DNA of 64,000 bases from Stictocephala bisonia (Eukaryota > Arthropoda > Insecta > Hemiptera > Membracidae). The notes under the pieces are model-generated. The model saw only the letters and a list, made by a program, of their open reading frames with translations. It searched no databases and was not told the DNA's origin. Of the stretch, positions 11,019-22,865 are shown piece by piece (positions within the stretch are counted from its first letter, which is position 1; each line of letters opens with the position of its first letter). The position numbers and the translations under genes were made by a program. Location: contig JAQJVL010000743.1 of the NCBI GenBank assembly GCA_035578905.1, forward strand, positions 124,001 to 188,000, in the 5' to 3' direction.

Positions 11019-11818
11019 CACTCATCACTTGAATGGCTTCGCCGAACAACGTTGCAAGTGACATTTTTTGTGAAACTGAGATTTTAACAGAACAACGATG
11101 CGTGACTTTCTACTTCGCATGGGCTATTTCGTTTTGAAAAATATTGAGTTTGGCAGCAATGAGAGTCTGCCAAATGAACGGGAAACTGTGTGGCACAGCC
11201 AGAACAATGCTGCAAGTGACGAGATGTTAGTCACGTTAGGTGTTATTCTTTCGCCAGCCGATGAGAAAAGGACGACATGCTGAAAATCCGTGCATATAAA
11301 AAAGAAAATTACCTATTCCAAAAAAAACTAGAGTACAGAATTAAAACATTTTTCAGCCTTCCTGCCAGTTAATGTAAATTAAACTGAATATTTATAAAAA
11401 ATTACAGTACGTCTTCATTTTTACATTAATCTTTGTAAGTAAATAGTTTCATATTTAAAAAATTAATGAAACTAACTTAAGTTTTTTTCAATTATTCTAT
11501 TGGCTCCTTTGCAGTCATTGTTATATTCGTAGAACAACGTTGGAAGCACCGTTACTTGCAACATTGTACCTGCAAATAGTTTGCCTAAAACGTTAAAATC
11601 TCAGTTAATATTAGCATAACAAATTATTATTTATACATCAAATAACTGATGATATAAATGAACAGTTTAAGACAAAAAAAAAAAAAAAAAACAACTCAAA
11701 TTTAGAGTAGACATATTCAAAATAAAAGTTTTTAGTTCTTGAAAAATTTGGCTTTTGTCACGTGCAACGTTGTTTGGCGGAGCTATTCATTTGTTGATTT
11801 CCCCCCACCACTCATCAC
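11019..11818. mobile_element. Inverted-repeat element (MITE-like) of about 0.75 kb
   Basis: The left end (about 11032-11062, ATGGCTTCGCCGAACAACG then TTGCAAGTGAC) matches the reverse complement of the right end (about 11760-11791, ATAGCTCCGCCAAACAACG then TTGCACGTGAC) over about 30 bp with four differences. A second inverted pair lies inside: CTGAGATTTTAAC near 11080 and GTTAAAATCTCAG near 11592-11604. The 11-mer CCACTCATCAC occurs just outside on both sides (11018 and 11808 regions), possibly as a target duplication. No transposase frame is present, and the superfamily cannot be told from the ends. Confidence 0.6.
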
Positions 11819-12745
11819 AGATCGGCTTGCTACAAGGATTCTGATCATCTTTGATGTTCGTGATGAGTTCAGTCTGTAAGAATAATGGTTTGTGGTTCTT
11901 GGTTTTCCGTATTCTTAGAACACTGTGAGCATTGGAAGTCTCCAACAAGTTTACCAATATAGATGAAGAGGCAGGGAGTAGCTCATTTAGGAACTTGGGG
12001 TTCCAATAATTTGGCTGTTGTGAGTGAGAAGGAGGAAGTTTTTAATGTACAGCTCATGGTTATCTATGTTTCTTTGTAAGTATTGTTTCTTCCCTTGTAT
12101 AACTGTTCTAAAATTAATAGAACTGACCAATTCTATAGTTAATATTTTGGTCTGCCTGAAAGCGTTAAATAAATTAAATAATATTGTTTATTCCCCATGG
12201 GAACTATAATTCTCTTTGTTTGGAACAAAAAAGTCTATTATAGTTTGTATGTTTAGTAGTGAAGATTGATCTTGAAAGTAGTTTCTAGCTTCTTTGTTGT
12301 CATGTGGGAACCGAGGTAGTAAGTACTCCATCCATTTGAATTGAGCCCCTCTCATACTACACAAGTGGATCGCTTTACTTTTGAATTGTGCTGCATGCTT
12401 CTACTCTGCTGAACTCTCCCCACTCATAGTCTGAACAATCTCCCTACTCCAAGTTAGAACACTTTCCCTTCTAGCTTCATTATTCAGCAAATGACGCATT
12501 GCTCAAACAAAACTTACAGCAGTAGGACTGTTAGTTGTATGATGTAAGGGATGTATATGAGCTCTACCACTAAGCCTTGGCAGAGGGAAAGAAAGATTGT
12601 GACAATTTAATTTCATAATTAAATTACTTTTAAATATTTCCATTTTTTACTGCTATTTGACAGATTATCAATGTATAATTTACAAATGTTAATTGTTAAT
12701 GAAAATAATTGACATAATTCATTATAATTAGCTTGATTATTTTAG
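11819..12745. other. Intergenic or upstream intron sequence; possible LINE relic on minus strand
   Basis: No firm gene. On the minus strand at about 12340-12210 a short stretch reads PRFPHDNKEARNYFQ and then LNIQTIIDFF. This faintly resembles the C-terminal end of LINE ORF2 proteins, but it is too short to call. From about 12350 the sequence belongs to the first unit of a 3.65-kb tandem duplication. Confidence 0.3.
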
Positions 12746-12924
12746 ACATTACTCCAAAGTGGAGAATCAAGGTCAGTAATAACCACTGTCCAGTCTTCAG
12801 CTGAATTGACTGATCTTTCTTATATATCTAAAAGAACTATCATAGAGCCATTGGAGGAATCTGGAACTGAGCCATCTAAAGAATATGAGGCTCTGTCTAA
12901 CTTTGTTGAAGTTGATAAAAAAAT
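12746..12924 (+). CDS. Host gene exon 1 (of those visible)
   Basis: The exon follows TTATTTTAG and ends before GTGAGT. It has one frame open throughout, 59 codons plus two bases, beginning TLLQSGESRSV and ending SNFVEVDKK. The trailing AT joins to the first G of the exon at 32713 to make an ATG codon, so the phase fits. The segment is acidic and serine-rich with no recognised domain; it is probably an N-terminal, poorly conserved part. Earlier exons and the true start codon are not seen. A broken second copy lies at 16398-16575. Confidence 0.7.
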
Positions 12925-13458
12925 GTGAGTATGCTACACACAATTTTAAGTAAATTAAAGTGAGTATATCTAGGTATTAAGAAAGAAATCTATATTTATA
13001 AAAAAGGATGTTTATAAATAAAACTTTGAATTGAACTTTTATAAATAAAAGTTTGAAGTTCATGCGCTGCCAAACCATCCAACCGATCGCCATGAATCTT
13101 TAGGATGTTGTCCTGTATACTCCCGAGATGGTTTCTGTGAAGTTTGATGCAGATCCGTTCACAGGGTCCCGCCCCACGGGCTCCTAAAGATCCCATGTTA
13201 TTCAAATGGAGAATCTGAATTGTTTACAAAAAACATATGACTGTGTGGTTTAATGTAGTTTCACATGCCATAAGCAGATTGAAGTTCTCCCAACAACAGT
13301 ACTCTATATGTTTTGATTTATTGTAGTTCTACATTTCATCTTGAGAGTGTAGCACACACTACTTTTACTTGATCAGGTGATCTGTATTTGGTGTTAACCT
13401 TTTTTCCTCGGTAATTAAAACATGTGGTGAAACGTGAAAATAAAAAATAAATAATTAT

Positions 13459-16021
13459 TTGTTTACTTTTTATGACATGCCTTCTAAAAAATCTAATATT
13501 GGTAGAAGAAGCAAAAATGCTCGAATTCTTTCAGCTATTAGAGCTGGGGAAACATCTAGAGAGACAGAAGCACGCTTGGAAGCTGCCCGAATAAGAGCAT
13601 CGTCTTCAAGAGCTGCTGAAACCCCTGCAGAGCGGGAAGCACGACTTGAAGACCTGCGAGAACGAGCTTCGATTTCAAGAGATGCCGAAACACCCGCAGA
13701 ACGAGATGCTCGACGTGCCATTGAACGTATACGTCAGAATCAAACAAGAACACGAGTTAGTCTCAATAAAGCTGCGTTCAATTATGACAACACCGTTCAT
13801 TATAACATGCATAGCGATATTGCCATTGGTCCGATGTCTACTTTATGTCCATACTGTCACGCTTTAAAGTTTAAAAAAGAATCATCCGGAATGTGCTGCT
13901 CGAATGGTAAAGTAAATTTGCCACCATTGGATGAACCACCAGAAAAACTCTTTTCTTATCTGGCAGGATCTTCTCGAGAGTCCAAACACTTTTTGCAACA
14001 TATTCGGAAATATAATTCTTGCTTTCAAATGACATCGTTTGGGGCATCAAATATAGTGCGCTACGGTAATTTCACGCCGACATTCAAAGTGCAAGGACAA
14101 GTATACCATCAAATAGGTTCTCTTCTTCCAGTACATGAAGAAGATCCGGTGTTTTTGCAAATTTATTTCATTGACAATATAGAGGAAGAACTTGATCGCC
14201 GATGCGCCTTTAGTTTGGCCCTAAACAGGGAAATAGTCGCTGAAATATGTGCTTTACTTCATGAGCATAACCGGTTGGTCCGAGATTTTAAATCTGCATT
14301 TGAAAACCCAAGTACAGACGACTTCAAGGTTATTATCAGGGCAGACAAAACACCAACAAATGAACATACAAGAAGATTTAATGCTCAAATGGCCCCTGAG
14401 GTAGCAGCTGTGGTTATTGGAACAGAAATTACTCGATGAGATATTGTTATCAGCAAGCGAGATGGAACCAAACATCGAGTTTCTGAAACACACCGATCTT
14501 ATGATGCTCTTCAATATCCCATCATGTTTCCACGAGGAGAAGATGGATATCACCTCGAACTTTATCAAATAAATCCTGGAACAGGAAATGCGACTTCAAA
14601 AAAGGTTAGTTGCAAAGATTTTTATGCGCATCGTATCATGATTAGAGATCAGCAGACAAACCACCTTTTGCAGTGTCGACAGCTCTTCCAACAATTTATT
14701 GTTGATATGTACGCCAAAGTTGAAAGCGAACGACTGAACTACATTCGTTTTAACCAGTCAAAGCTGCGAGTCGAACAGTATATACATCTGACGGATGCAG
14801 TTGCTAATGACAGAGCAGCTGCTGATGTTGGGCAGAAAGTTATTCTGCCAGCATCTTACACTGGAAGTCCAAGGCATATGCATGAGTATGCACAAGATGC
14901 TTTAACGTATGTTCGGAAGTATGGACGCCCTGATCTTTTTATCACATTTACATGTAATCCGTCCTGGACTGATATAACCGAATTACTCATACAGGGCCAG
15001 CAACCATGTCATCAGCACGACATAACGGCAAGGGTCTTCAAGCAAAAGTTGATTCGTTTCATGGACATAATCACCAAAAACGATATATATGGTCAGACTC
15101 GATGCTGGATGTACTCCGTAGAGTGGCAGAAAAGAGGCCTGCCTCATGCACATATTTTGATATGGTTAGTTGATAAGATTGCCCCAACACAGATTGATGA
15201 CACAATAAGTGCCAAACTTCCTCATTCAGTGGAAGGTCCAGAGTTATTTGCGATTGTGAAGAAAAATATGATCCATGGACCATGTGTGGTTCATAACCCA
15301 AATTCACCGTGCATGAAAGATGGAAAATGTACGAAGAATTATCCACGTGCCATGATAAGAGAGACACAGACCGGTGGAGATGGTTATCCGCAATACAGAC
15401 GGAGATGTCCAGAAGATGGTGGGTACACAGCAACCATTAGTGTTAATGGCATAGACTTCGAAATTGATAATAGGTGGATAGTGCCATACTCTCCCATGCT
15501 TTTAAAATCTTTCAATGCTCACACAACGTAGAATAGTGCAATTCGGTTAAATCGATCAAATACATATGCAAATATGTCAATAAAGGAAGTGACATGGCAG
15601 TTTTTGGACTTGAAAATCCTAATGCCCCCGTAGATGAAATTGAACAATTTCAAATAGGGCGGTATATTAGCAGTAATGAAGCTGTGTGGCGAATTCTTTG
15701 TTTCGACATCCATGAGCGCTTTCCTGCCGTCATGCATCTCAGCGTACATTTGGAAAACGGCCAACGAGTGTATTTCACAGAAGAGAATGCTGCCCAGAGA
15801 GCTTTAGAACCACAAAACACTACTTTGACCGCATTTTTCAAGCTGTGTGAAGCTGACACCTTTGCGAAAACCTTACTGTATCCTGAGGTTTCGCACTACT
15901 ATACTTGGAATACCAGTACTAAAATGTTTCACAAAAGAAAACGAGGTGTCCGTCATCATGCAGTGGATGGCATATTTTCAACTGACACTTTGGGACGAGT
16001 TTACACAGTGCATCCAAGTAA
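13459..16021 (+). pseudogene. Helitron Rep protein, first (truncated) copy
   Basis: The reading is in three pieces. At 13459-14439 is an N-terminal region with arginine/alanine-rich repeats (ETPAEREARLE; ETPAERDARRA) followed by a Cys/His segment (CPYCH...CC). At 14524-15531 is the Helitron-like N and Rep region, with ILPASYTGSPRHMHEYAQDA, DLFITFTCNPSW and the HUH motif LPHAHIL (His codons 15144 and 15150). At 15594-16021 the next domain begins. Lesions are a TGA at 14437, a one-base loss near 15528 and a TAG at 15534. The tyrosine motif KYICKYVNKG (about 15558-15587) lies just after these. The copy stops at the duplication junction and has no helicase. Confidence 0.85.
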
Positions 16022-16026
16022 CATGA

Positions 16027-19000
16027 GTCTCATACTACACAATGGATGCTTTCCTTTTGAAATTGTGCTGCATGCTTCTACTCTGCTGAACTCTCCAACA
16101 TAGTCTGAAACAATCTCTACTCCAAGTTAGAGACACTGTTCCATTCTTGTTATTATTCAGCAAATGATGCATTGAAACAAAACTACAGCATTAGGACTGT
16201 AGTTGATTTAGGGATTATACATGAGCTCTACCATAGCCTTGCAGAGGGAAAGAAAGATGTGACAATTCTTTTTGCCAATAATTACTTTTAAATATTGTCA
16301 TTGTTCGCTTTGACAGATTATCAATGTATAATTTACAAAGTTAATTGTTAATGAAAATAATTGACATAATTCATTATAATTAGCTTGATTATTTTAGACA
16401 TTACTCCAAAGTGGAGAATCAAGGTCAGTAATAACCACTGTCCAGTCTTCAGCTGAATTGGACTGATCTTTCTTATATATCTAAAGAACTATCATAGAGC
16501 CATTGGAGGAATCTGGAACTGAGCCATCTAAAGAATATGAGGCTCTGTCTAACTTTGTTGAAGTTGATAAAAAATGTGAGTATGCTACACACAATTTTAA
16601 GTAAATTAAAGTGAGTATATCTAGGTATTAAGAAAGAAATCTATATTTATAAAAAAGGATGTTTATAAATAAAACTTTGAATTGAACTTTTATAAATAAA
16701 AGTTTGAAGTTTATGCGCTGCCAAACCATCCAACCGATCGCCATGAAACTTTAGGATGTTGTCCTGTATACTCCCGAGATGGCGTTTGTGAAGTTTGATG
16801 CAGATCCGTTCACAGGGTCCCGCCCCACGGGCTCCTAAAGATCCCATGTTATTCAAATGGAGAATCTGAATTGTTTACAAAAACATATGACTGTGTGGTT
16901 TAATGTAGTTTCGCATGCCATAAGCAGATTGAAGTTCTCCCAACAACAGTACTCTATATGTTTTGATTTATTGTAGTTCTACATTTCATCTTGAGAGTGT
17001 AGCACACACTACTTTTACTTGATCAGGTGATCTGTATTTTGGTGTTAACCCTTTTTTCCTCGGTAATTAAAACATGTGGTGAAACGTGAAAATAAAAAAT
17101 AAATAATTATTTGTTTACTTTTTATGACATGCCTTCTAAAAAATCTAATATTGTAGAAGAAGCAAAAATGCTCGAATTCTTTCAGCTATTAGAGCTGGGG
17201 AAACATCTAGAGAGACAGAAGCACGCTTGGAAGCTGCCCGAATAAGAGCATCGTCTTCAAGAGCTGCTGAAACCCCTGCAGAGCGGGAAGCACGACTTGA
17301 AGACCTGCAGAGAACGAGCTTCGATTTCAAGAGATGCCGAAACACCCGCAGAACGAGATGCTCGACGTGCCATTGAACGTATACGTCAGAATCAAACAAG
17401 AACACGAGTTAGTCTCAATAAAGCTGCGTTCAATTATGACAACACCGTTCATTATAACATGCATAGCGATATTGCCATTGGTCCCGATGTCTACTTTATG
17501 TCCCATACTGTCACGCTTTAAAGTTTAAAAAAGAATCATCCGGAATGTGCTGCTCGAATGGTAAAGTAAATTTGCCACCATTGGATGAACCACCAGAAAA
17601 ACTCTTTTCTTATCTGGCAGGATCTTCTCGAGAGTCCAAAACACTTTTTGCAAACATATTCGGAAATATAATTCTTGCTTTCAAATGACATCGTTTGGGG
17701 CATCAAATATAGTGCGCTACGGTAATTTCACGCCGACATTCAAAGTGCAAGGACAAGTATACCATCAAATAGGTTCTCTTCTTCCAGTACATGAAGAAGA
17801 TCCGGTGTTTTTGCAAATTTATTTCATTGACAATATAGAGGAAGAACTTGATCGCCGATGCGCCTTTAGTTTGGCCCTAAACAGGGAAATAGTCGCTGAA
17901 ATATGTGCTTTACTTCATGAGCATAACCGGTTGGTCCGAGATTTTAAATCTGCATTTGAAAACCCAAGTACAGACGACTTCAAGGTTATTATCAGGGCAG
18001 ACAAAACACCAACAAATGAACATACAAGAAGATTTAATGCTCAAATGGCCCCTGAGGTAGCAGCTGTGGTTATTGGAACAGAAATTACTCGATGAGATAT
18101 TGTTATCAGCAAGCGAGATGGAACCAAACATCGAGTTTCTGAAACACACCGATCTTATGATGCTCTTCAATATCCCATCATGTTTCCACGAGGAGAAGAT
18201 GGATATCACCTCGAACTTTATCAAATAAATCCTGGAACAGGAAATGCGACTTCAAAAAAGGTTAGTTGCAAAGATTTTTATGCGCATCGTATCATGATTA
18301 GAGATCAGCAGACAAACCACCTTTTGCAGTGTCGACAGCTCTTCCAACAATTTATTGTTGATATGTACGCCAAAGTTGAAAGCGAACGACTGAACTACAT
18401 TCGTTTTAACCAGTCAAAGCTGCGAGTCGAACAGTATATACATCTGACGGATGCAGTTGCTAATGACAGAGCAGCTGCTGATGTTGGGCAGAAAGTTATT
18501 CTGCCAGCATCTTACACTGGAAGTCCAAGGCATATGCATGAGTATGCACAAGATGCTTTAACGTATGTTCGGAAGTATGGACGCCCTGATCTTTTTATCA
18601 CATTTACATGTAATCCGTCCTGGACTGATATAACCGAATTACTCATACAGGGCCAGCAACCATGTCATCAGCACGACATAACGGCAAGGGTCTTCAAGCA
18701 AAAGTTGATTCGTTTCATGGACATAATCACCAAAAACGATATATATGGTCAGACTCGATGCTGGATGTACTCCGTAGAGTGGCAGAAAAGAGGCCTGCCT
18801 CATGCACATATTTTGATATGGTTAGTTGATAAGATTGCCCCAACACAGATTGATGACACAATAAGTGCCAAACTTCCTCATTCAGTGGAAGGTCCAGAGT
18901 TATTTGCGATTGTGAAGAAAAATATGATCCATGGACCATGTGTGGTTCATAACCCAAATTCACCGTGCATGAAAGATGGAAAATGTACGAAGAATTATCC

Positions 19001-19678
19001 ACGTGCCATGATAAGAGAGACACAGACCGGTGGAGATGGTTATCCGCAATACAGACGGAGATGTCCAGAAGATGGTGGGTACACAGCAACCATTAGTGTT
19101 AATGGCATAGACTTCGAAATTGATAATAGGTGGATAGTGCCATACTCTCCCATGCTTTTAAAATCTTTCAATGCTCACACAACGTAGAATAGTGCAATTC
19201 GGTTAAATCGATCAAATACATATGCAAATATGTCAATAAAGGAAGTGACATGGCAGTTTTTGGACTTGAAAATCCTAATGCCCCCGTAGATGAAATTGAA
19301 CAATTTCAAATAGGGCGGTATATTAGCAGTAATGAAGCTGTGTGGCGAATTCTTTGTTTCGACATCCATGAGCGCTTTCCTGCCGTCATGCATCTCAGCG
19401 TACATTTGGAAAACGGCCAACGAGTGTATTTCACAGAAGAGAATGCTGCCCAGAGAGCTTTAGAACCACAAAACACTACTTTGACCGCATTTTTCAAGCT
19501 GTGTGAAGCTGACACCTTTGCGAAAACCTTACTGTATCCTGAGGTTTCGCACTACTATACTTGGAATACCAGTACTAAAATGTTTCACAAAAGAAAACGA
19601 GGTGTCCGTCATCATGCAGTGGATGGCATATTTTCAACTGACACTTTGGGACGAGTTTACACAGTGCATCCAAGTAAC
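16027..19678 (+). repeat. Tandem duplication, unit 2
   Basis: Second copy of the segment at 12350-16022. Its first 1.65 kb (16027-17690) carries dozens of one-base insertions and deletions relative to unit 1. These frameshift both the host exon and the Helitron N-terminal frame. The remaining 2 kb matches unit 1 closely. At 19678 the sequence continues into the rest of the Helitron, whereas unit 1 jumps back to host sequence. Confidence 0.9.
16398..16575 (+). pseudogene. Broken duplicate of host exon 1
   Basis: The sequence is the 12746-12924 exon again with its AG and GT borders. It has one inserted G (TTGGACTGA, giving an in-frame TGA), one missing A, and a shorter A run before the donor. 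The exon length is 178 rather than 179, so splicing to exon 2 would shift the frame. If this copy is real it would be harmful when spliced in. The pattern fits sequencing error equally well. Confidence 0.75.
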
Positions 19679-21574
19679 AGTGAGTGCTACTACCTACGAA
19701 TGTTGCTCCATGTAGTAAAAGGGCCAACTTCCTTTCAAGACCTGAAAACGGTTGAAGGACAAGTTTGTCAGACATTTAGAGAAGCGTGTTCCAATCTTGG
19801 TTTGCTAGAAAATGATTCCCATTGGGACAACACACTTGCTGAGGCATCTGAAACACGTAATGCCCAGCAGATACGGACTCTCTTTGCCATAATCTTAACA
19901 GCTTGCGCTCCTTCAAATCCACAGCATCTTTGAGAAAAGCATAAAGAGAGTATGAGCGAGGACATCCTCCTCCGATTACGCAGAATTAATCCTGGCTTAG
20001 AAGTGCAGTATTCAGAAGATGTTTTCAATGAAGCGCTTATTTCACTTGAGGATGTATGTATTTCCATAAACAACAAAATGCTCAATGAAATCGGGCTGCG
20101 TTCACCGGAAAGGAACAGAAATGGCATTCCTGATAAAGAGTTGTTACAGGAAACACAGTACAACATAACTGAACTAAAAGTGTACGTTGAAACCCAAGAA
20201 AAAATACTAACTGACGATCAAAAGCTCGCATACGACACAGTCATGCACTATGTTCGAGAGGGGAATGGTGGCCTTCTTTTCATTGACGCTCCAGGGGGCA
20301 CAGGAAAAACGTTTTTGTTGAATTTGTTACTGGCAAAAATTAGGGTGAACAAAAATATTGCTCTGGCTGTGGCTTCATCTGGAATCGCAGCCACTTTGCT
20401 TGATGGAGGACGCACGGCACACTCGGCTTTTAAATTACCATTGAATTTAAATCAAACCGCAAATTATCAATGCAATATCAGCAAAACATCTGGAATGGCA
20501 ACTTTGCTCCAAACATGCCAGCTTATTATATGGGATGAGTGCACCATGGCCCATAAAAAAGCGCTAGAGGCACTTGACCACACTCTTAAAGATTTTAGAA
20601 ACAATAAAAGGCTAATAGGTGGAGCATTAATACTGCTCGCCAGTGATTTCCGCCAGACTTTGCCAGTTATACCAAGGTCAACACCAGCAGATGAGCTGAA
20701 CGCATGCCTTAAGAATTCCTCCTTATGGAGACATGTGAAAAAATTAACACTGTCAACTAATATGCGGGTGCATTTACTACAGGATAATTCCACAGAGCAC
20801 TTTGCTAAGCAACTTTTGGATATGGGAGACGGGAAACTTCCACTTGATCCCCTAACAAAAGAAATAGATTTCCCAACAAACTTTTGCCAGATGCAATCAT
20901 CACTCGAGGATCTAGAGAAAAACATTTTCCCGGACATTGCTATTAATTTAAGAGATAACAATTGGCTTTGTGAGAGAGCAATCTTAGCTCCAAAAAATGA
21001 TGATGTGAATCGTATCAATATAAAGATACAATCAAAAATTCCCGGTGTTGCGACGGAATACAAATCAATTGACACAATTGTCGAAGAGGAACAATCAATA
21101 AACTATCCAACAGAATTTCTAAATTCATTAGAGCCTCCTGGAATGCCACCGCATACATTGAATTTGAAAGTCGGTTCGCCAATATTGCTTCTTCGAAATT
21201 TGAACTCCCTAAAACTGTGCAACGGGACTAGACTTACTGTAAAAAAACTAATGCCCAATTTGATTGAAGCAAAAATATTGAACGGAAAATGCAAAGGAGA
21301 AGATGTGCTGATACCAAGGATTCCGATGTTTTCAACTGATTTGCCATTCAATTTTAAACGGCTCCAATTTCCTGTGCGACTTGCTTTCGCAATAACTATT
21401 AATAAGTCTCAAGGACAGTCATTGCGTGTTGCCGCAATAAATTTAAGTAATCCATGTTTTTCACATGGACAGCTCTACGTCGCTTGCTCGAGAGTAGGCT
21501 CACCAAAAAACCTTTACATTTATACACAAAATAAGAAGACCAAAAATATTGTTTACCCTCTTGCACTCATTTAA
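17122..21574 (+). pseudogene. Helitron Rep/helicase, second copy with complete helicase
   Basis: After a frameshifted N-terminal part (17122-17690) the frames are 17685-18095, 18180-19187, 19250-19933 and 19952-21574. The Rep HUH histidines fall at about 18800-18808. The helicase (540 codons from 19952) has Walker A APGGTGKTFL (20287-20316), Walker B IIWDECTM (about 20526-20549), LLASDFRQTLPVI, TNMRV, INKSQGQSL and LYVACSRV, the Pif1-like superfamily 1 set in order. The in-frame TGA at 19931 (HL*EKHKES) replaces what is normally Trp. The protein would nick, unwind and transfer DNA during rolling-circle transposition. At least four lesions make it inactive. Confidence 0.9.
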
Positions 21575-21639
21575 TAAATAATGGTTTTTTCTATAATTCT
21601 TTTTATTGCTTTATTTTGGTATGTCAATGAAAAATGAAA

Positions 21640-21657
21640 GGCGAGACAACGTCCGCC
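21640..21657 (+). terminator. Helitron 3' terminal hairpin
   Basis: GGCG, a bulged A, GAC, the loop AAC, then GTCCGCC form a 7-bp stem 8 bases before the terminal TTAG. Helitrons use such hairpins as the signal that ends rolling-circle transfer. This is a transposition end signal, not a transcription terminator. Confidence 0.75.
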
Positions 21658-21870
21658 GGGTTCAGTTAGTATAGAATACAATACAAAATGTATATAATGG
21701 TCAGTATTTTTAACTTCATTAAGAAATGCAAAGGAAATACTAGGTTATATTTGATAAAATAAATGCATAAAAATTTTTAAATGTTGAAAAGTCTGCAGTT
21801 ATAACAGAAGCATTTTTATCCTGTACATTGAATATGCAAGTATCCAGTTTCATAATTGACTCTTCAACTG

Positions 21871-21952
21871 GAAGAGCCAGTAGCTGAGTGGTCTAAGGCA
21901 TCAAGGCTTATACTTGAGTTAGGATAGCGTAGGTTCAAATTCTGGTCTTGAC
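21871..21952 (+). tRNA. tRNA-Leu-like sequence (pseudogene or SINE head)
   Basis: The A box TAGCTGAGTGGTCTAAGGC and the B box GGTTCAAATTC are well spaced for a class II tRNA with a long variable arm. A perfect 5-bp stem TCAAG/CTTGA closes a 7-base loop, GCTTATA. GTGGTCTAAGGC is typical of tRNA-Leu. The acceptor stem pairs only with a bulge (AAGA-g-CCAG with CTGGTCTT). The loop has C instead of the invariant T at position 33. It is therefore more likely a tRNA relic or the head of a SINE than a working tRNA. Confidence 0.5.
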
Positions 21953-22645
21953 TTTTAGTTTTCATCAATGAGTACTCGAAACTTTGAGTATTTGATTGAG
22001 TATTTTATTACTCGAACTCAGCTCAAAGCTTCCGGAACTATTGGAAGTTCGATCGAGTAGTTGTATTTCACGAAATATCAGATTTACATCTTAATTTAGT
22101 TTTAAGAGTAAACAGTTTTATAAGTTATAAATACAAAATGTGCGCTTCCTTGTGTTTTAATTTACCCTTAAACATACGTTTCAGTTTGGTACATGTAATT
22201 TTGAACTAAACAATACGCCTAAGAATAGGAAGTACACGATGACACTCAAATGAACTAGTCGACGTAGTGAATGAGTTTGTTCATTATGATTTGAACTAGT
22301 TCAATTCAAAGTGAACAACAGAGCTGGGAAGGAAGCGATCAATCATGTTGGTTGTCCGAGTCTAGTCTACTAGTCACTTGTAACCTAACCTAAAATAGCG
22401 TGAATAAAACAGAAGTGCAGGTTAGTGTCTTTATGACCCAAGAAAGAAGAGGACGAGAGATCCAGTTCAAGATGCTCAAAAAGACCGGTTACCAATACAA
22501 ATAAAATTTCCAGTGTCCTGCAGATACTGGGTCCGGTAAGGAATGTGATACACATCAAGCGCGCAGCGGGCTTTCATATTGATGTGATGGTTCTTTTATC
22601 CAGGAGAACCACGGAGAGAAGGGTGAGCAAACTTAAAGAACCGCC
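21953..22645. other. No gene seen
   Basis: Unique-looking AT-rich sequence with a short patch alternating GAGTA and ACTCGA near 21970-22060. No coding or repeat family is recognised. Confidence 0.4.
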
Positions 22646-22650
22646 CCGTA

Positions 22651-22865
22651 GTGCACGTACAGTGTTAGTGACCCACCCTTTTACGTACAGTGGTAGTGAT
22701 CCAATCGCCGACCCATAAATTTACAGTGGTTAATATATTAACTCCTATACGTACAGTGCTAGTAACCCCCACCCGCCCACCCCTAAACGTACAGTGGTAG
22801 TGACCCACCCACTCCTAAACGTACAGATCTAGTGACCCTAATCGTACAGTGGTAGTGGTGCGTAA
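22651..22865 (-). repeat. G-rich dispersed minisatellite (minus orientation)
   Basis: About six irregular units of the form ACGTACAGTGGTAGTGACCC with ACCCGCCCACCC blocks. This is the reverse complement of the CACTGTACGTGTATGGG-type minisatellite found at 26.0, 27-28.4 and 44.8 kb. Unit length is about 35 bases but varies here. Confidence 0.8.

Larger units (their letters stand above)
12350..16022 (+). repeat. Tandem duplication, unit 1 (about 3.65 kb)
   Basis: The sequence from the TCTCATACTACACAA motif near 12350 to the Helitron codons ending CCAAGTAACA at 16022 is repeated directly at about 16027-19678. The offset is about 3652-3656 bases. The unit contains host exon 1, part of intron 1, and the Helitron 5' end with its Rep region. 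The two units agree almost base for base from about 14040 (17690) onward. They differ by many one-base insertions and deletions before that. The junction sits in the middle of the Helitron coding region. Confidence 0.9.
12989..21669 (+). mobile_element. Autonomous-type Helitron, decayed, with internal tandem duplication
   Basis: The 5' end is TCTATATTTATAAAAA at 12989, preceded by A, and the same start recurs at 16640 in the duplicated copy. The 3' end is TTAG at 21666-21669 followed by T. Just before it is a hairpin, GGCG(a)GAC-AAC-GTCCGCC, at 21640-21657. This fits insertion between A and T with no target duplication. TTAG rather than CTRR is one change from consensus. Between the ends lie Rep and Pif1-type helicase coding regions with several stops. 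Counting from the second 5' end the element is 5,030 bp, a plausible single-copy length. It lies in intron 1 of the host gene, in the same orientation. Confidence 0.88.

Noticed and set aside
14254..15433. Minus-strand open frames opposite the Helitron Rep (also 17910-19089)
   Set aside because: Antisense shadows of a well-supported plus-strand coding region.
20467..21351. Minus-strand open frames opposite the Helitron helicase
   Set aside because: Antisense shadows; the plus strand carries all helicase motifs.
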